From assembly GCA_937895345.1 (NCBI GenBank), contig CALAWP010000101.1, positions 62,001 through 126,000 on the forward strand: a stretch of 64,000 nt of DNA, in the 5' to 3' direction. Below, one piece after another: positions 8,844 to 17,009 of this stretch (within the stretch, counting starts at the first letter, position 1; every line of letters starts with the position of its first letter). Source of the stretch: an uncultured Paenibacillus sp. Its GTDB lineage: Bacteria; Bacillota; Bacilli; Paenibacillales; Paenibacillaceae. A program made the position numbers and the translations under genes. The notes beneath the pieces were generated by a model. It ran no database searches. It was not told where the DNA came from and saw only the letters and a list, made by a program, of their open reading frames with translations.

Positions 8844-8859
8844 GCGGGAGGAATGCAAA

Positions 8860-9540
8860 TTGACACAGGCAAACAAACCAAGACCGCAAGGCCGGCTGTT
8901 CACGGCTGAGGGGAAGCCGCTGCGGGTACTGTCCACATCGCTTGGCGTCGCATTGCTGGCCAATGCCGTCATGAGCTCGGGAGCGCTCGCCTCCGGCGCG
9001 AATGCGTCGCCGGGCGACTCGCCGAAGCTTGTGTCCTGGTCCAGCGAAGCGGCGAAAGCGTATTTCGATCCGTCCGTCGATTGGAGTCTGCCGCTGCCGG
9101 AGCAGCTGGATCCGGCAAATGAGCCGGAGCTAGAAAAAGAGGAAGGTTCCGGTTCCGGCGGGGGAGGAACGACAGTCGTCCACCATTACGGATCGGGCTT
9201 CGGCTGGGACGATCTGCTGCTGTACCATTTGCTGTTCAACAACGGATACAGCTATTCGTCCAGCAGTTATTACAAAAATCGTCCGGCCTACTATACGTCC
9301 AGCAAATCGACCTATAAGCCGAAAACCTACAGCAGCGACACGTTTCAGAACAAGCAAATCGCGGGTACGGCCGTCAGACCGAAGACGTCCAGCATTACAG
9401 GTTCGGTGACGCGCCGTTCGACTTCGTCGCAGCCGGGCGGCATCGGCGGCAAATCGAGCAGCTTAAGCTCGTCGGGCAGCAGCTCGAGCGTCAAGAGCAG
9501 CGCCGGATCCTCGAGCAGAAGCAGCGGGTTCGGCGGATGA
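8860..9540 (+). CDS. Secreted Ser/Tyr/Gly-rich protein ending in Gly-Gly (YgiB/YjfM-like architecture)
   Basis: 226 aa. The TTG start at 8860 follows a GGGAGGA Shine-Dalgarno; the in-frame ATG at 8836 lies in the upstream gene. An N-terminal hydrophobic segment (about residues 20-45) with Ala-rich cleavage-like sites suggests export. The middle is acidic, then comes a Gly-rich linker, a tyrosine-rich segment and a long Ser/Gly tail ending SSRSSGFGG. E. coli YgiB/YjfM (DUF1190), encoded beside the YgiC/YjfC ATP-grasp ligases, has the same layout and a Gly-ending Ser-rich tail. The stop overlaps the ligase start (ATGA). I infer it may be the ligase substrate. Confidence 0.6.
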   Translation: MTQANKPRPQGRLFTAEGKPLRVLSTSLGVALLANAVMSSGALASGANASPGDSPKLVSWSSEAAKAYFDPSVDWSLPLPEQLDPANEPELEKEEGSGSGGGGTTVVHHYGSGFGWDDLLLYHLLFNNGYSYSSSSYYKNRPAYYTSSKSTYKPKTYSSDTFQNKQIAGTAVRPKTSSITGSVTRRSTSSQPGGIGGKSSSLSSSGSSSSVKSSAGSSSRSSGFGG

Positions 9541-10733
9541 CGGGGCCGGTGTTCGAGGTAGTGGGGGAGCCCCGCCCCGACCGCAGCGGCCGTGTCGAAG
9601 AGCTGGCGGCGCTAGGCTTTACATGGGCCGATATCGAAGACGAGCCGTATTGGATCGATCAGGCGGTCGCCATGGACGCCGAACGATATCGCGAGCTGGA
9701 GAACGCGTCCGCCATGCTGTGGCGGGTGTTCGATCGGACGGTCCGGTATATTTACGGCAATCGCGCCATCTATGAGCTGATCGGCATCCCGCCGGTGTTA
9801 TGGGATATGATCGACGGCAGTCCGCTGCCCGGGGAAGGCATGATCAGCCGGTACGCCCGGTTCGACTTTGCCGTGGCCCAGGACGGGACGATCAAGCTGC
9901 TCGAGCTAAACGCGGACACGCCGACCGGTTATGTGGAGGCGTCGATCGCAACGCCGTGGATGTGCAGGCAAACGGGACTGCAATGCCCCAATGAAGCGAT
10001 GAAAGATCGGACGGCCGCAGCCTGGGGCGAGGAACGGCCGGATACGGCGGCATGCATCGCCTACGGATCTCACTTGGAGGATTCGGGGACAATCGAGGCG
10101 CTCGCCAAGCACAGCGGTCTCGATATCCGCTTTAGGGACTGCCTGGAGCTCTACGTGGACGAAGGCGTGCTGAAAGACGGCGAAGGGAATGCGATCCGCC
10201 GCATGTTCGCGCTATATCCGAAGGAATGGATGGCGGTCGACGACGGCGGGGAAGCGCTGGCTTATGCCGTCGAGAGCGGCAATCTAACGCTGTTTAACCC
10301 GCCGGCCGCCATCCTTCTTCAATCCAAAGGGCTGATGGCCGTCATTTGGGGACTGTACGAGCTGGGCCAGCTGTACGGGGAAGAGGAACGGGAGGCGATC
10401 GCCCGGTATATGCTCCCGGCCTACAACAAGCCGGTCTTCGAGGGCAGCTTTGTCTCGAAGTCGATGTTCGGACGCGAGGGCGGTTCCGTCCGATTGTTCG
10501 ACGCGGCCGGCGAACTGGAGCTGGAGGACCGCGACGGCTACGATACCGGCGTGCTGTTTCCGACTGTCTATCAGAAGCGCGCCGAGCTTGCCCGCATTCA
10601 GACGGCGTTCGGAGAACTGCACCTCCTGACGGGCATGTTCGTTATTAACGGCCGTCCTTGCGGGCTGCTGGGAAGGGCAGGCGGTCCCATTACCGGGAAC
10701 GCCAGCCATTTTATCGCGATAGGAGTGAGGTAA
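9537..10733 (+). CDS. Glutathionylspermidine synthase-like ATP-grasp amidoligase
   Basis: 398 aa, similar to E. coli YgiC/YjfC, the preATP-grasp plus ATP-grasp fold of glutathionylspermidine synthase without the amidase domain. Family-typical blocks are visible: an aromatic N-terminus (YWIDQAVAMDAERY), RYARFDFAVAQDG followed by KLLELNADTPTG (metal/ATP acidic cluster), a SKSMFGREGGSV loop and a C-terminal GLLGRAGGPITGN. These enzymes use ATP to activate a carboxylate and join it to an amine. The operon includes a secreted Gly-Gly protein, and speD (decarboxylated SAM, polyamine precursor) lies close by. The donor and acceptor are not proven. Translationally coupled upstream; a lipoprotein gene follows after 4 bp. 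Confidence 0.85.
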   Translation: MTGPVFEVVGEPRPDRSGRVEELAALGFTWADIEDEPYWIDQAVAMDAERYRELENASAMLWRVFDRTVRYIYGNRAIYELIGIPPVLWDMIDGSPLPGEGMISRYARFDFAVAQDGTIKLLELNADTPTGYVEASIATPWMCRQTGLQCPNEAMKDRTAAAWGEERPDTAACIAYGSHLEDSGTIEALAKHSGLDIRFRDCLELYVDEGVLKDGEGNAIRRMFALYPKEWMAVDDGGEALAYAVESGNLTLFNPPAAILLQSKGLMAVIWGLYELGQLYGEEEREAIARYMLPAYNKPVFEGSFVSKSMFGREGGSVRLFDAAGELELEDRDGYDTGVLFPTVYQKRAELARIQTAFGELHLLTGMFVINGRPCGLLGRAGGPITGNASHFIAIGVR

Positions 10734-10737
10734 CCTT

Positions 10738-11409
10738 ATGAAACTAAATAAAGAACGCAGCGTACGACATCGGCGCGGTCCAATCCGGCTCCGCTGGGCG
10801 CTGGCGGTCGCCATCGCGGCAGCGCTGACGCTGGCGGGCTGTTCGGGCTCGGGGGCCACCGTGTTCCACGCCGATCGAGGCTCCAATTACGCCGAAACGG
10901 GCAACGTTGCCCGCGTGCCATGGGACTACCGGATTGTGGAGGGAACGGTAGGGGACTTGATCGGCAGCGATATGACCTTGCTGCCCGACAACGAAATGCT
11001 GCCGAACGACAACAACTACGCCACGGGTGACAAAGTTTGGATTCTGCAGTTTATGGACGCCGAGATGGTCACGGGAGCGGACAACCGCAACGAAATCCGG
11101 CTGTCCGCCTGGCGCACGCTGAAATCGTACAAGGATAAGGCTTCCGCTGATGAAGATATGGTCAATTTGAAGCTGGACATTACGACCGAAGTCGATCTGG
11201 TAGGCGTTTACAAGACGGAATACCAGGGCAATACCCGCAATTTTGCCATTGTAGAGCTGCCGTCCGGCCATACGATGAAGCAGCCGATCGACGATGCCCG
11301 GTATACGGCGTTCGAAAAGCTGAAGAAGGTCGAAGTGAGGCTGGAGGAAGTGCACGATTTTGCGGATTACGATCTGGCATATGCAAAATTTAGGGGGTGG
11401 GCGAATTGA
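10738..11409 (+). CDS. Lipoprotein (possibly DUF4247) of the ATP-grasp/DUF350 operon
   Basis: 223 aa. A long basic N-terminus and hydrophobic helix end in a lipobox LAGC (Cys about residue 35), so the mature protein is lipid-anchored outside the membrane. The rest is a soluble domain with no enzymatic motif I recognise. From memory, DUF4247 lipoproteins occur in such Bacillales loci, but this is a guess. The stop overlaps the start of the DUF350 gene (TTGA), implying co-translation and probably a shared membrane complex. Confidence 0.65.
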   Translation: MKLNKERSVRHRRGPIRLRWALAVAIAAALTLAGCSGSGATVFHADRGSNYAETGNVARVPWDYRIVEGTVGDLIGSDMTLLPDNEMLPNDNNYATGDKVWILQFMDAEMVTGADNRNEIRLSAWRTLKSYKDKASADEDMVNLKLDITTEVDLVGVYKTEYQGNTRNFAIVELPSGHTMKQPIDDARYTAFEKLKKVEVRLEEVHDFADYDLAYAKFRGWAN

Positions 11410-11795
11410 CCGTGGTTATTAATATAGTCGTCAGCGTCATTGTTATTATCGTGCTTCAATTGCTGGGCATGATCGTATTCAACTGGATTACGCCGTTCAA
11501 GGATATGGAGGAGCTGAAAAAAGGAAACGTTGCCGTCGGCCTGGCGCTGGGCGGCAAGTTTCTCTCGACGGCGATCGTTCTGGGAGTAGCGGCGTATACG
11601 AACTCATCCATATGGTTTATGATGCTCTGGTTTGCGATCGGATACGTCTGTCTTGTCGCCGCGTATTTGCTGTTCGATCTCGTGACGCCGTTCAAAGTGT
11701 CGGATGAGCTGCTGAACCGGAACGTGGCAGTCGGCCTCATGCTGTTTTCCGTCTATATCGGATTCGCATTCGCCATCAGCAGTCTGATTATATAA
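11406..11795 (+). CDS. DUF350 family membrane protein (YjfL-like)
   Basis: 129 aa, four predicted transmembrane helices arranged as an internal duplication. The repeat signatures TPFKDMEELKKGNVAVGL and TPFKVSDELLNRNVAVGL each follow a helix and precede the next, the hallmark of DUF350. A TTG at 11406 with an AGGGGGTG Shine-Dalgarno is a better start than the GTG at 11397. E. coli YjfL has the same fold and also sits beside an ATP-grasp ligase and a PspA-like protein. An ion-channel-like role has been suggested for the family; the biochemical function is unproven. It is the last gene before a bidirectional terminator. Confidence 0.85.
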   Translation: MTVVINIVVSVIVIIVLQLLGMIVFNWITPFKDMEELKKGNVAVGLALGGKFLSTAIVLGVAAYTNSSIWFMMLWFAIGYVCLVAAYLLFDLVTPFKVSDELLNRNVAVGLMLFSVYIGFAFAISSLII

Positions 11796-11801
11796 AAGAA
11801 C

Positions 11802-11848
11802 AAGCAGGCTGCGGCCCGATCGTCAACCGATCAAGCCGCAGCCTGCTT
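11802..11848. terminator. Bidirectional intrinsic terminator
   Basis: Perfect 14-bp stem, 11802-11815 with 11835-11848, between the convergent DUF350 and DUF4178-like genes. It is followed by a short TTCTTT run on the plus strand and TTGTTCTTTT on the minus strand. Confidence 0.8.
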
Positions 11849-11857
11849 CTTTCCGCC

Positions 11858-12367
11858 TCATGAGCCGCCTCTGAGGACGCTCACGTCCGCCGCCAAAATA
11901 TGCTCGCCTTCAAAAAGCATAAACCTTCCTTCGAGCCACTCGATGCGCAGCAGCTTGCGGTCGTCCGACTGGTATTGCCAGACGGATTGCTCGCCGCCTT
12001 GCATAAACGGCGTCTTGCCGCTGGTCGCCAAATAGCCGCTGTACTGCTCTTCCAGGTAAAACATGCGCCCGTCCAATTCCAGATTGGTCGGCACTTCATG
12101 GATCGAGTCCAAGCGTCCGTCGATTTCCGCGTACAGCGAATATTCCGTCGATTCCCGGTTCTCGACGAGCAGGTAGCGAAGCGAAGCTCCGTCCTTCAAG
12201 GTAAGCAGAACGGTGCCCCTTCGCTGGTTCACCGTTCTGCCGATCACCTCGTACATCGTCATCGATACCTCGCACATGTCGCCGGGACCGATCGTATACA
12301 CGGTCTTTTCCGGCGGCGGAGGTTCGGGGCGTTTCATGATGTTGTGAATGCGCTTGAACAGGTTCAT
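11858..12367 (-). CDS. DUF4178-like protein
   Basis: 169 aa, soluble, beta-rich. After a short basic N-terminus and a proline run, it has the layout of DUF4178: VYTIGPGDMCEVSMTMYEVIGRTV, a LRYLLVENREST strand, a central FYLEEQYSGYL hairpin and a C-terminal VWQYQSDDRKLLRIEWLEG. It starts 7 bp after the pspA stop and is surely co-transcribed with it. DUF4178 proteins recur with PspA, DUF350 and SpeD in other bacteria (from memory), which supports one functional unit with the convergent operon. Molecular role unknown. Confidence 0.65.
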   Translation of the reverse strand: MNLFKRIHNIMKRPEPPPPEKTVYTIGPGDMCEVSMTMYEVIGRTVNQRRGTVLLTLKDGASLRYLLVENRESTEYSLYAEIDGRLDSIHEVPTNLELDGRMFYLEEQYSGYLATSGKTPFMQGGEQSVWQYQSDDRKLLRIEWLEGRFMLFEGEHILAADVSVLRGGS

Positions 12368-12374
12368 CGCCGGC

Positions 12375-13046
12375 CTACTTTTGCTCGTATTGCTTCAGCA
12401 AGGCGGCCAGCTCGTCTTCCACCGCTTTGTTGCCGCTGCGGCTTGCAAATTCTTCGTCGATCGATTTGCCCTTCGATGCGGCCAGATCGTTGGTCGCTTC
12501 GGCCATCGCTTCGGCTTGCAGCATCTTTTCTTCCATCCGTTTCAAGCCGGCGGCCGCGGAGCCGGAACCGAAAGCGGACATCTTCTTGTTGATTTCCGTT
12601 TGCGTCTTGGCGGCTTGATAGCGGGCGGCCAGCGTGTCGCGTTTGTTTTTCATATCGTTCAGCTGCTTGCGCATTTCGTCGAGCTTGTTTTTCAAATTGT
12701 TGGCGAGCAGTTGATTGTCGGTATAAGCTTCTTTGTATTCGATCATCTTTTTCTCGACGGCCTGCTTGTCTTCGATGACGCGGCGGGCCAGGTCGAGATT
12801 TTGCTCCTGAACGGCGATATGCGCTTGCTCCGTCCGTTTCTGCAGGAGCGCCTCCTGTTCTTCGTACAGCGCCTTGAATTTTTTCTCCAGCGCGATTTGC
12901 TGGGCTACCGCCTTTTCGGCGTCCTGCAAGTCCTCGGTCATGTCGCGGATGTATTGATCCGTCAATTTGATCGGGTCTTCGGCTTTTTCGATTAGGGCGT
13001 ATACGTTTGACAACGTCAAGTCTCTTAACCGTTTGAATAGGGACAT
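12375..13046 (-). CDS. PspA/IM30 (Vipp1) family membrane-stress protein
   Basis: 223 aa, almost entirely alpha-helical coiled coil (about residues 25-150 and 160-220), ESCRT-III-like. The N-terminal amphipathic helix (MSLFKRLRDLTLSNVYALIE) is the membrane-binding element. YIRDMTEDLQDAEKAVAQQIA is the classic PspA block. The family assembles on damaged membranes and maintains proton-motive force. Start: the ATG at 13046 is 8 nt from AGGAGGT, while the ATG at 13052 is only 2 nt from it. Divergent from speD and followed by the DUF4178-like gene. Confidence 0.92.
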   Translation of the reverse strand: MSLFKRLRDLTLSNVYALIEKAEDPIKLTDQYIRDMTEDLQDAEKAVAQQIALEKKFKALYEEQEALLQKRTEQAHIAVQEQNLDLARRVIEDKQAVEKKMIEYKEAYTDNQLLANNLKNKLDEMRKQLNDMKNKRDTLAARYQAAKTQTEINKKMSAFGSGSAAAGLKRMEEKMLQAEAMAEATNDLAASKGKSIDEEFASRSGNKAVEDELAALLKQYEQK

Positions 13047-13136
13047 TTGCATTTACCTCCTGAGTGTAGGGTTAGTTATCAATACGAACTAAATGCAAAC
13101 AGGTTTCGGCAGTCTTGCCAAGAAAGGAGTTTTGCC

Positions 13137-13187
13137 GTGCATAACGATCAAAAGAGGCAAAAAAAGGCTGCAAAGACGAGCCGTTGA
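13137..13187 (+). CDS. Possible 16-residue leader peptide upstream of speD
   Basis: A short frame with a strong AAAGGAG Shine-Dalgarno seven bases before a GTG encodes a very basic peptide (MHNDQKRQKKAAKTSR) and stops 39 bp before the speD start. Nothing proves translation. The good ribosome-binding site and the position suggest either a regulatory leader peptide or chance. Confidence 0.3.
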   Translation: MHNDQKRQKKAAKTSR

Positions 13188-13226
13188 GGCATATCGTTTC
13201 TTGCAGAGCGATCGGAAGGACGCGGA

Positions 13227-14180
13227 ATGAAAATGGGCGATTCAGGAAACCGTAACAAGGACGAAACGACCGGAGGTGGCGAAAAGGTGTTTGCAGACCC
13301 CGATGCGCGCATGCAGCTGCACGGCTTCAACAATTTGACGAAGACGCTCAGCTTCAATATGTACGACATTTGCTATACAAAAACGAAGGAAGAACGCGAA
13401 GCGTATATCGCGTATATCGACGAGCAATACAATTCGGAGCGGCTGACGGCGATTTTGAACGAAGTGGCGTCGATGATCGGCGCTCACGTGCTGAACACGG
13501 CCAAGCAGGATTATGTGCCGCAGGGCGCGAGCGTGACGCTGCTTGTATCGGAGGGGCCGATCGTCGAGGTGCCGGCGGAAGCCTACGAAGAGTCGCCCGG
13601 GCCGCTTCCCGCCGAAACGTCGGGCGCTTCGCCGGGCTCGCCGCCAAGGGGCGAAGGGGAAGACGAAGGAACAACGCCCGGGCCGATGCCCGCCGCCGTG
13701 GTCATGGCGCTGGACAAGAGCCATATTACGGTACATACGTATCCGGAATACCATCCGAACGAGGGCATCAGCACGTTCCGCGCCGATATCGACGTTTCGA
13801 CCTGCGGCGAAATATCCCCTCTCAAAGCGCTCCGTTATTTGATCGATTCGTTCGACACGGACATTATGACCATCGATTACCGGGTACGGGGATTTACGCG
13901 CGACAAGAACGGCGACAAGCTGTTCATCGATCACGATATCCGCTCCATCCAAAATTACATTCCGGAGGAGCAGGGAGCGCTGTACGATATGATCGACGTA
14001 AACATCTATCAGGAAAACGTGTTTCATACGAAATGCAGGCTCAAGCAATTCGATTTGAACAACTATTTGTTCGGGTACACGAAGGATGTGTTGACCGATG
14101 ATGAGCGGAAACAGATTACGGGCAGATTGAAGCAGGAAATGGACGAAATCTTTTACCATATCGGAGCCCGGAGAGCTTAA
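13227..14180 (+). CDS. speD: S-adenosylmethionine decarboxylase proenzyme, E. coli (class 1A) type
   Basis: Pyruvoyl enzyme that decarboxylates SAM to supply aminopropyl groups for spermidine. Homology to E. coli SpeD is clear throughout: LHGFNNLTK, DICYTK, QDYVPQGASVT, the self-cleavage site LDK|SHITVHTYPE (K164|S165 here), FRADIDVSTCG and YQENVFHTK. At 317 aa it is about 50 residues longer than E. coli SpeD, with an N-terminal extension and a Pro/Gly/Glu-rich insert at about 129-156 just before the cleavage site. A GTG at 13287, preceded by GGAGGTGG, is an alternative start that would remove the extension. Divergent from pspA; no speE or speA nearby, so the product may serve the adjacent ligase. 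Confidence 0.93.
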   Translation: MKMGDSGNRNKDETTGGGEKVFADPDARMQLHGFNNLTKTLSFNMYDICYTKTKEEREAYIAYIDEQYNSERLTAILNEVASMIGAHVLNTAKQDYVPQGASVTLLVSEGPIVEVPAEAYEESPGPLPAETSGASPGSPPRGEGEDEGTTPGPMPAAVVMALDKSHITVHTYPEYHPNEGISTFRADIDVSTCGEISPLKALRYLIDSFDTDIMTIDYRVRGFTRDKNGDKLFIDHDIRSIQNYIPEEQGALYDMIDVNIYQENVFHTKCRLKQFDLNNYLFGYTKDVLTDDERKQITGRLKQEMDEIFYHIGARRA

Positions 14181-14239
14181 TCGGCCTGTCTCAACGCGAT
14201 CAAACCTACTATTTTAAACATAAGGAGCTGTCGAAACCG

Positions 14240-15112
14240 ATGAGCGCGGCATCCCAATCCAAGAAACAGGCATTCCCTCCCCAAAATCAGAACCGTCAGC
14301 CGGGCATTGAAGCCGACATGAAGCCGCTGCCCGCCTTCGAATCGCCTTCCTACAAAGCCGCCGGCAAGCTGACGGGCAAGGTTGCCGTCGTGACGGGCGG
14401 CGACAGCGGCATCGGCAGGGCCGTATCGGCCGCTTATGCGAAAGAAGGCGCCTCCGTGTGCATCGTATATTTCGACGAGCATGACGACGCGAAGCAGACG
14501 GAACGGATTATCCGGGAGTATGGCGGCTCTTGTCTGCTGCTCGCGGGCGACATCGGCGACGAGGCGTTCTGCAAGCTCGTCGTGCGGAAGACGGTGGACG
14601 AGTTCGGCAGGCTGGATATCGTCGTTAACAACGCGGCGGAGCAGCATGTCCGGCAGAAGCTGGAGGACATTCCGGCCGAGCAGCTGCAAAGGACGTTCCG
14701 CACGAACGTCTTCGGCATGTTCTATTTGACCGCCGCGGCGATGCCGCATTTGAAAAACGGCGGCGCCGTGATCAATACGGCTTCCATTACCGCGTACAAG
14801 GGCAATCCGACGCTGATCGACTATTCCGCGACGAAGGGCGCGGTCGTATCGTTTACGCGCGCGCTGGCGGCCAACGTGGCGGCGCAGGGCATCCGCGTCA
14901 ACGGCGTGGCGCCGGGACCGATCTGGACGCCGCTCATTCCGGCGTCCTTCGATCCGCAGGCGGTATCGGCCTTCGGAACCGATACGCCGATGGGCCGCGC
15001 GGGACAGCCGCATGAGCTGGCCGCCGCGTACGTCTATTTGGCTTGCGACGATTCCAGTTATATGACCGGCCAGATGCTCCACCTTAACGGCGGAGAAATC
15101 GTCAACGGCTAG
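14240..15112 (+). CDS. SDR family oxidoreductase
   Basis: 290-aa short-chain dehydrogenase/reductase of the YhdF/YdaD group (SDR with about a 45-residue N-terminal extension, often stress-linked in Bacilli). Motifs: GGDSGIGRAVS (TGxxxGIG cofactor loop), NNAAEQH (NNAG equivalent), a catalytic Ser in INTASITAYKG, and YSATKGA (Y-x-x-x-K). PGPIWTPLI follows as usual. An AAGGAG Shine-Dalgarno precedes the ATG. NAD(P)-dependent; substrate unknown. Convergent with a broken SDR gene. Confidence 0.88.
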   Translation: MSAASQSKKQAFPPQNQNRQPGIEADMKPLPAFESPSYKAAGKLTGKVAVVTGGDSGIGRAVSAAYAKEGASVCIVYFDEHDDAKQTERIIREYGGSCLLLAGDIGDEAFCKLVVRKTVDEFGRLDIVVNNAAEQHVRQKLEDIPAEQLQRTFRTNVFGMFYLTAAAMPHLKNGGAVINTASITAYKGNPTLIDYSATKGAVVSFTRALAANVAAQGIRVNGVAPGPIWTPLIPASFDPQAVSAFGTDTPMGRAGQPHELAAAYVYLACDDSSYMTGQMLHLNGGEIVNG

Positions 15113-15130
15113 CGAGCGGCGCGGCATCGG

Positions 15131-15885
15131 TCACAACGTAATGTTCAGCTCCTCCGCCGCGTATCGTCCCCAATGCGGCCGCCTTCCGTCGATATCCACG
15201 ATGCCGTACATATCGGACAGCGTCCAGCTCGGGAGCACTTTGCCGGCATAGGCCGAATAGCCGGAATCGGCGGCCAGGGCGGCAATGCCGCGGCCTACGA
15301 ACCGCGGAGTTTCCGATTGGCCGAAATGCTCGGCTTGCGGCTTGCCGCTATGGACCGCGTCCCGCCAATTGCTCTCGCTGACGCCGAAATGCTCCAGCAT
15401 CTCCTCCGAGCGCAGAAATCCAGGCGTGACCGCCAGCGCGGTCACGCCATAGGGCCGCAGTTCCTGCGCCATGCCCTCGGCCGCGTGGATCGACGAAATT
15501 TTGGCCAGGCTGTAATACAAGTTCCCCCGGTAGCGGTAATCGACGCCGTCGGTTACCTCGATCAGCAGTCCTTGCCCCCGCTCGACCATTAACGGAGCGG
15601 CTAAGCGGGCGGTAATGAGATGCGCTATGACCGCACGCTCCTGAACGAGAAGGCCGTTCGCCAGCGAATGCTGCCAGAATGGCGTATCCCACTCGATCAG
15701 CTTCTCGCCCCCCCATACGTTATTGACGTTTCCGTCCGATTCAAGTCGGAAGGGTTGCCGCGCACGCTCCGGCCGGTGCAATAGACGGTCGCCCCCGCTT
15801 CTCCCAGACTGACCGCAATGCCTCTCCCCGCGCCGCGCGTTGCGCCGGCGAAAACCGCCACGGCCGATGCAAGCTTCTTGTTCAT
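15131..15885 (-). pseudogene. SDR family oxidoreductase, disrupted by internal deletion
   Basis: Two frames make up one SDR gene. The N-terminal frame (15885 down to 15697) begins with an NAD-binding segment (VFAGATRGAGRGIAVSLGEAG, CTGRSVRGNPSDLNRTET). The C-terminal frame (open from 15781, stop at 15131) resumes at VNNVWGGEKLIEWDTPFW and continues through the family's YSLAKISSIHAA active-site region to the end. Where they join (about 15730), roughly 50 residues normally lying between the TGRS segment and the NN-WGG motif are missing and the frame shifts. The remaining coding capacity cannot give a full fold. Decay or an assembly deletion are the options. Confidence 0.75.
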
Positions 15886-16031
15886 TCGTTTATTCCCCTT
15901 TCGAAACGATGATTGGTCTTACTGCCGAAGCGTAACATTTCATATAAGACAACCGCTGTCATATTACGTTTGTTATCGTGTAAAATAATGGTGCGTATTG
16001 ATGCGTGCCGCATCGGGGAGGAGGACGGACG

Positions 16032-17009
16032 ATGAAAGCGGGACGTCTTATTTCGATCGTGCTGCTGTTGCAGAACCGTAGCAAGCTGACGGCAGGACAG
16101 CTCGCCGAAGAGCTGGAAGTTTCGGAGCGGACGATCTTGCGGGATATGGAAACGTTGAGCGCGGCGGGCATCCCCGTCTATGCGGAACGGGGACAGCACG
16201 GCGGCTGGCGGCTGACGGAAGGATACCGTACGAGTCTGACGGGGATGCGCGCCGAGGAGCTGGCGGCGCTTCTTGTCGCGGCCCACTCGGAGCTGCTTGG
16301 AGATCTGGGCAAGAGCGGCGATCTGGAGAGCGGGCTGCAGAAGCTGCTGGCGGCGTCCCCTGCCGAAGCGACGGAGGCTGCCGCGGCGGTGCGGGCGAAG
16401 CTTCATATCGACGGGGCCGGATGGTTTCCCATGCCCGGCGGCCGAGACGAGACGCCGCTGCTCCCGGTCGTTCAGGAGGCGGTATGGGGGGAACGGATGC
16501 TCGAAATCGAATACCGCAGCGAGACTGCGATGACGAAGCGGATCGTCGGTCCGCTGGGGCTGGTGGCGAAACGCAGCGTATGGTATTTGGTTGCGGAGGA
16601 CGACTCGGGCCAGATGCGGACGTTTCGCGTCTCCCGGCTGCTGTCGGCGAAGATGCTGCCGAGCGTCTTCGAGCCGCCCGCCTCGTTTGACCTGGCGCGC
16701 TACTGGGAGCGGTCGCTGGAGGAATTTCGCGGGAAGCTGCCCCGCTACCCGGCCCGCATCCGGCTGCGGGAAGAGCTGGCGTCCAGGCTGGAGAAGGAGC
16801 GGTTCGTGCAGCTCGGCCCCCTTGCGCCGGCGGATGACGGATGGCTGGAAGCCGAGGCGCTGTTCGAAACGGAGCAGTCCGCCTGCGAAATCGCGCTCAG
16901 CTTCGGGCCGCGCCTCGAAGTGGTCGAGCCTCAGGAGCTGCGCGATCGGGTGGCGGATGAATTGGCCATGGCTGCAATGGTATACTGTAGAAGTATAAAG
17001 AAGCAGTGA
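16032..17009 (+). CDS. YafY/WYL-domain transcriptional regulator
   Basis: 325 aa. An N-terminal winged HTH (KAGRLISIVLLLQNR, LTAGQLAEELEVSERTILRDM) is followed by a WYL-type ligand-binding domain (RIVGPLGLVAKRSVWYLVAE) and the WCX C-terminal extension. The start is the ATG at 16032 behind GGGGAGGAGG; the ATG at 16005 has no ribosome-binding site. It is divergent from the broken SDR gene, and its likely target is that gene or its own promoter. Such regulators often sense small ligands or nucleotides, but the effector here is unknown. Confidence 0.85.
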   Translation: MKAGRLISIVLLLQNRSKLTAGQLAEELEVSERTILRDMETLSAAGIPVYAERGQHGGWRLTEGYRTSLTGMRAEELAALLVAAHSELLGDLGKSGDLESGLQKLLAASPAEATEAAAAVRAKLHIDGAGWFPMPGGRDETPLLPVVQEAVWGERMLEIEYRSETAMTKRIVGPLGLVAKRSVWYLVAEDDSGQMRTFRVSRLLSAKMLPSVFEPPASFDLARYWERSLEEFRGKLPRYPARIRLREELASRLEKERFVQLGPLAPADDGWLEAEALFETEQSACEIALSFGPRLEVVEPQELRDRVADELAMAAMVYCRSIKKQ

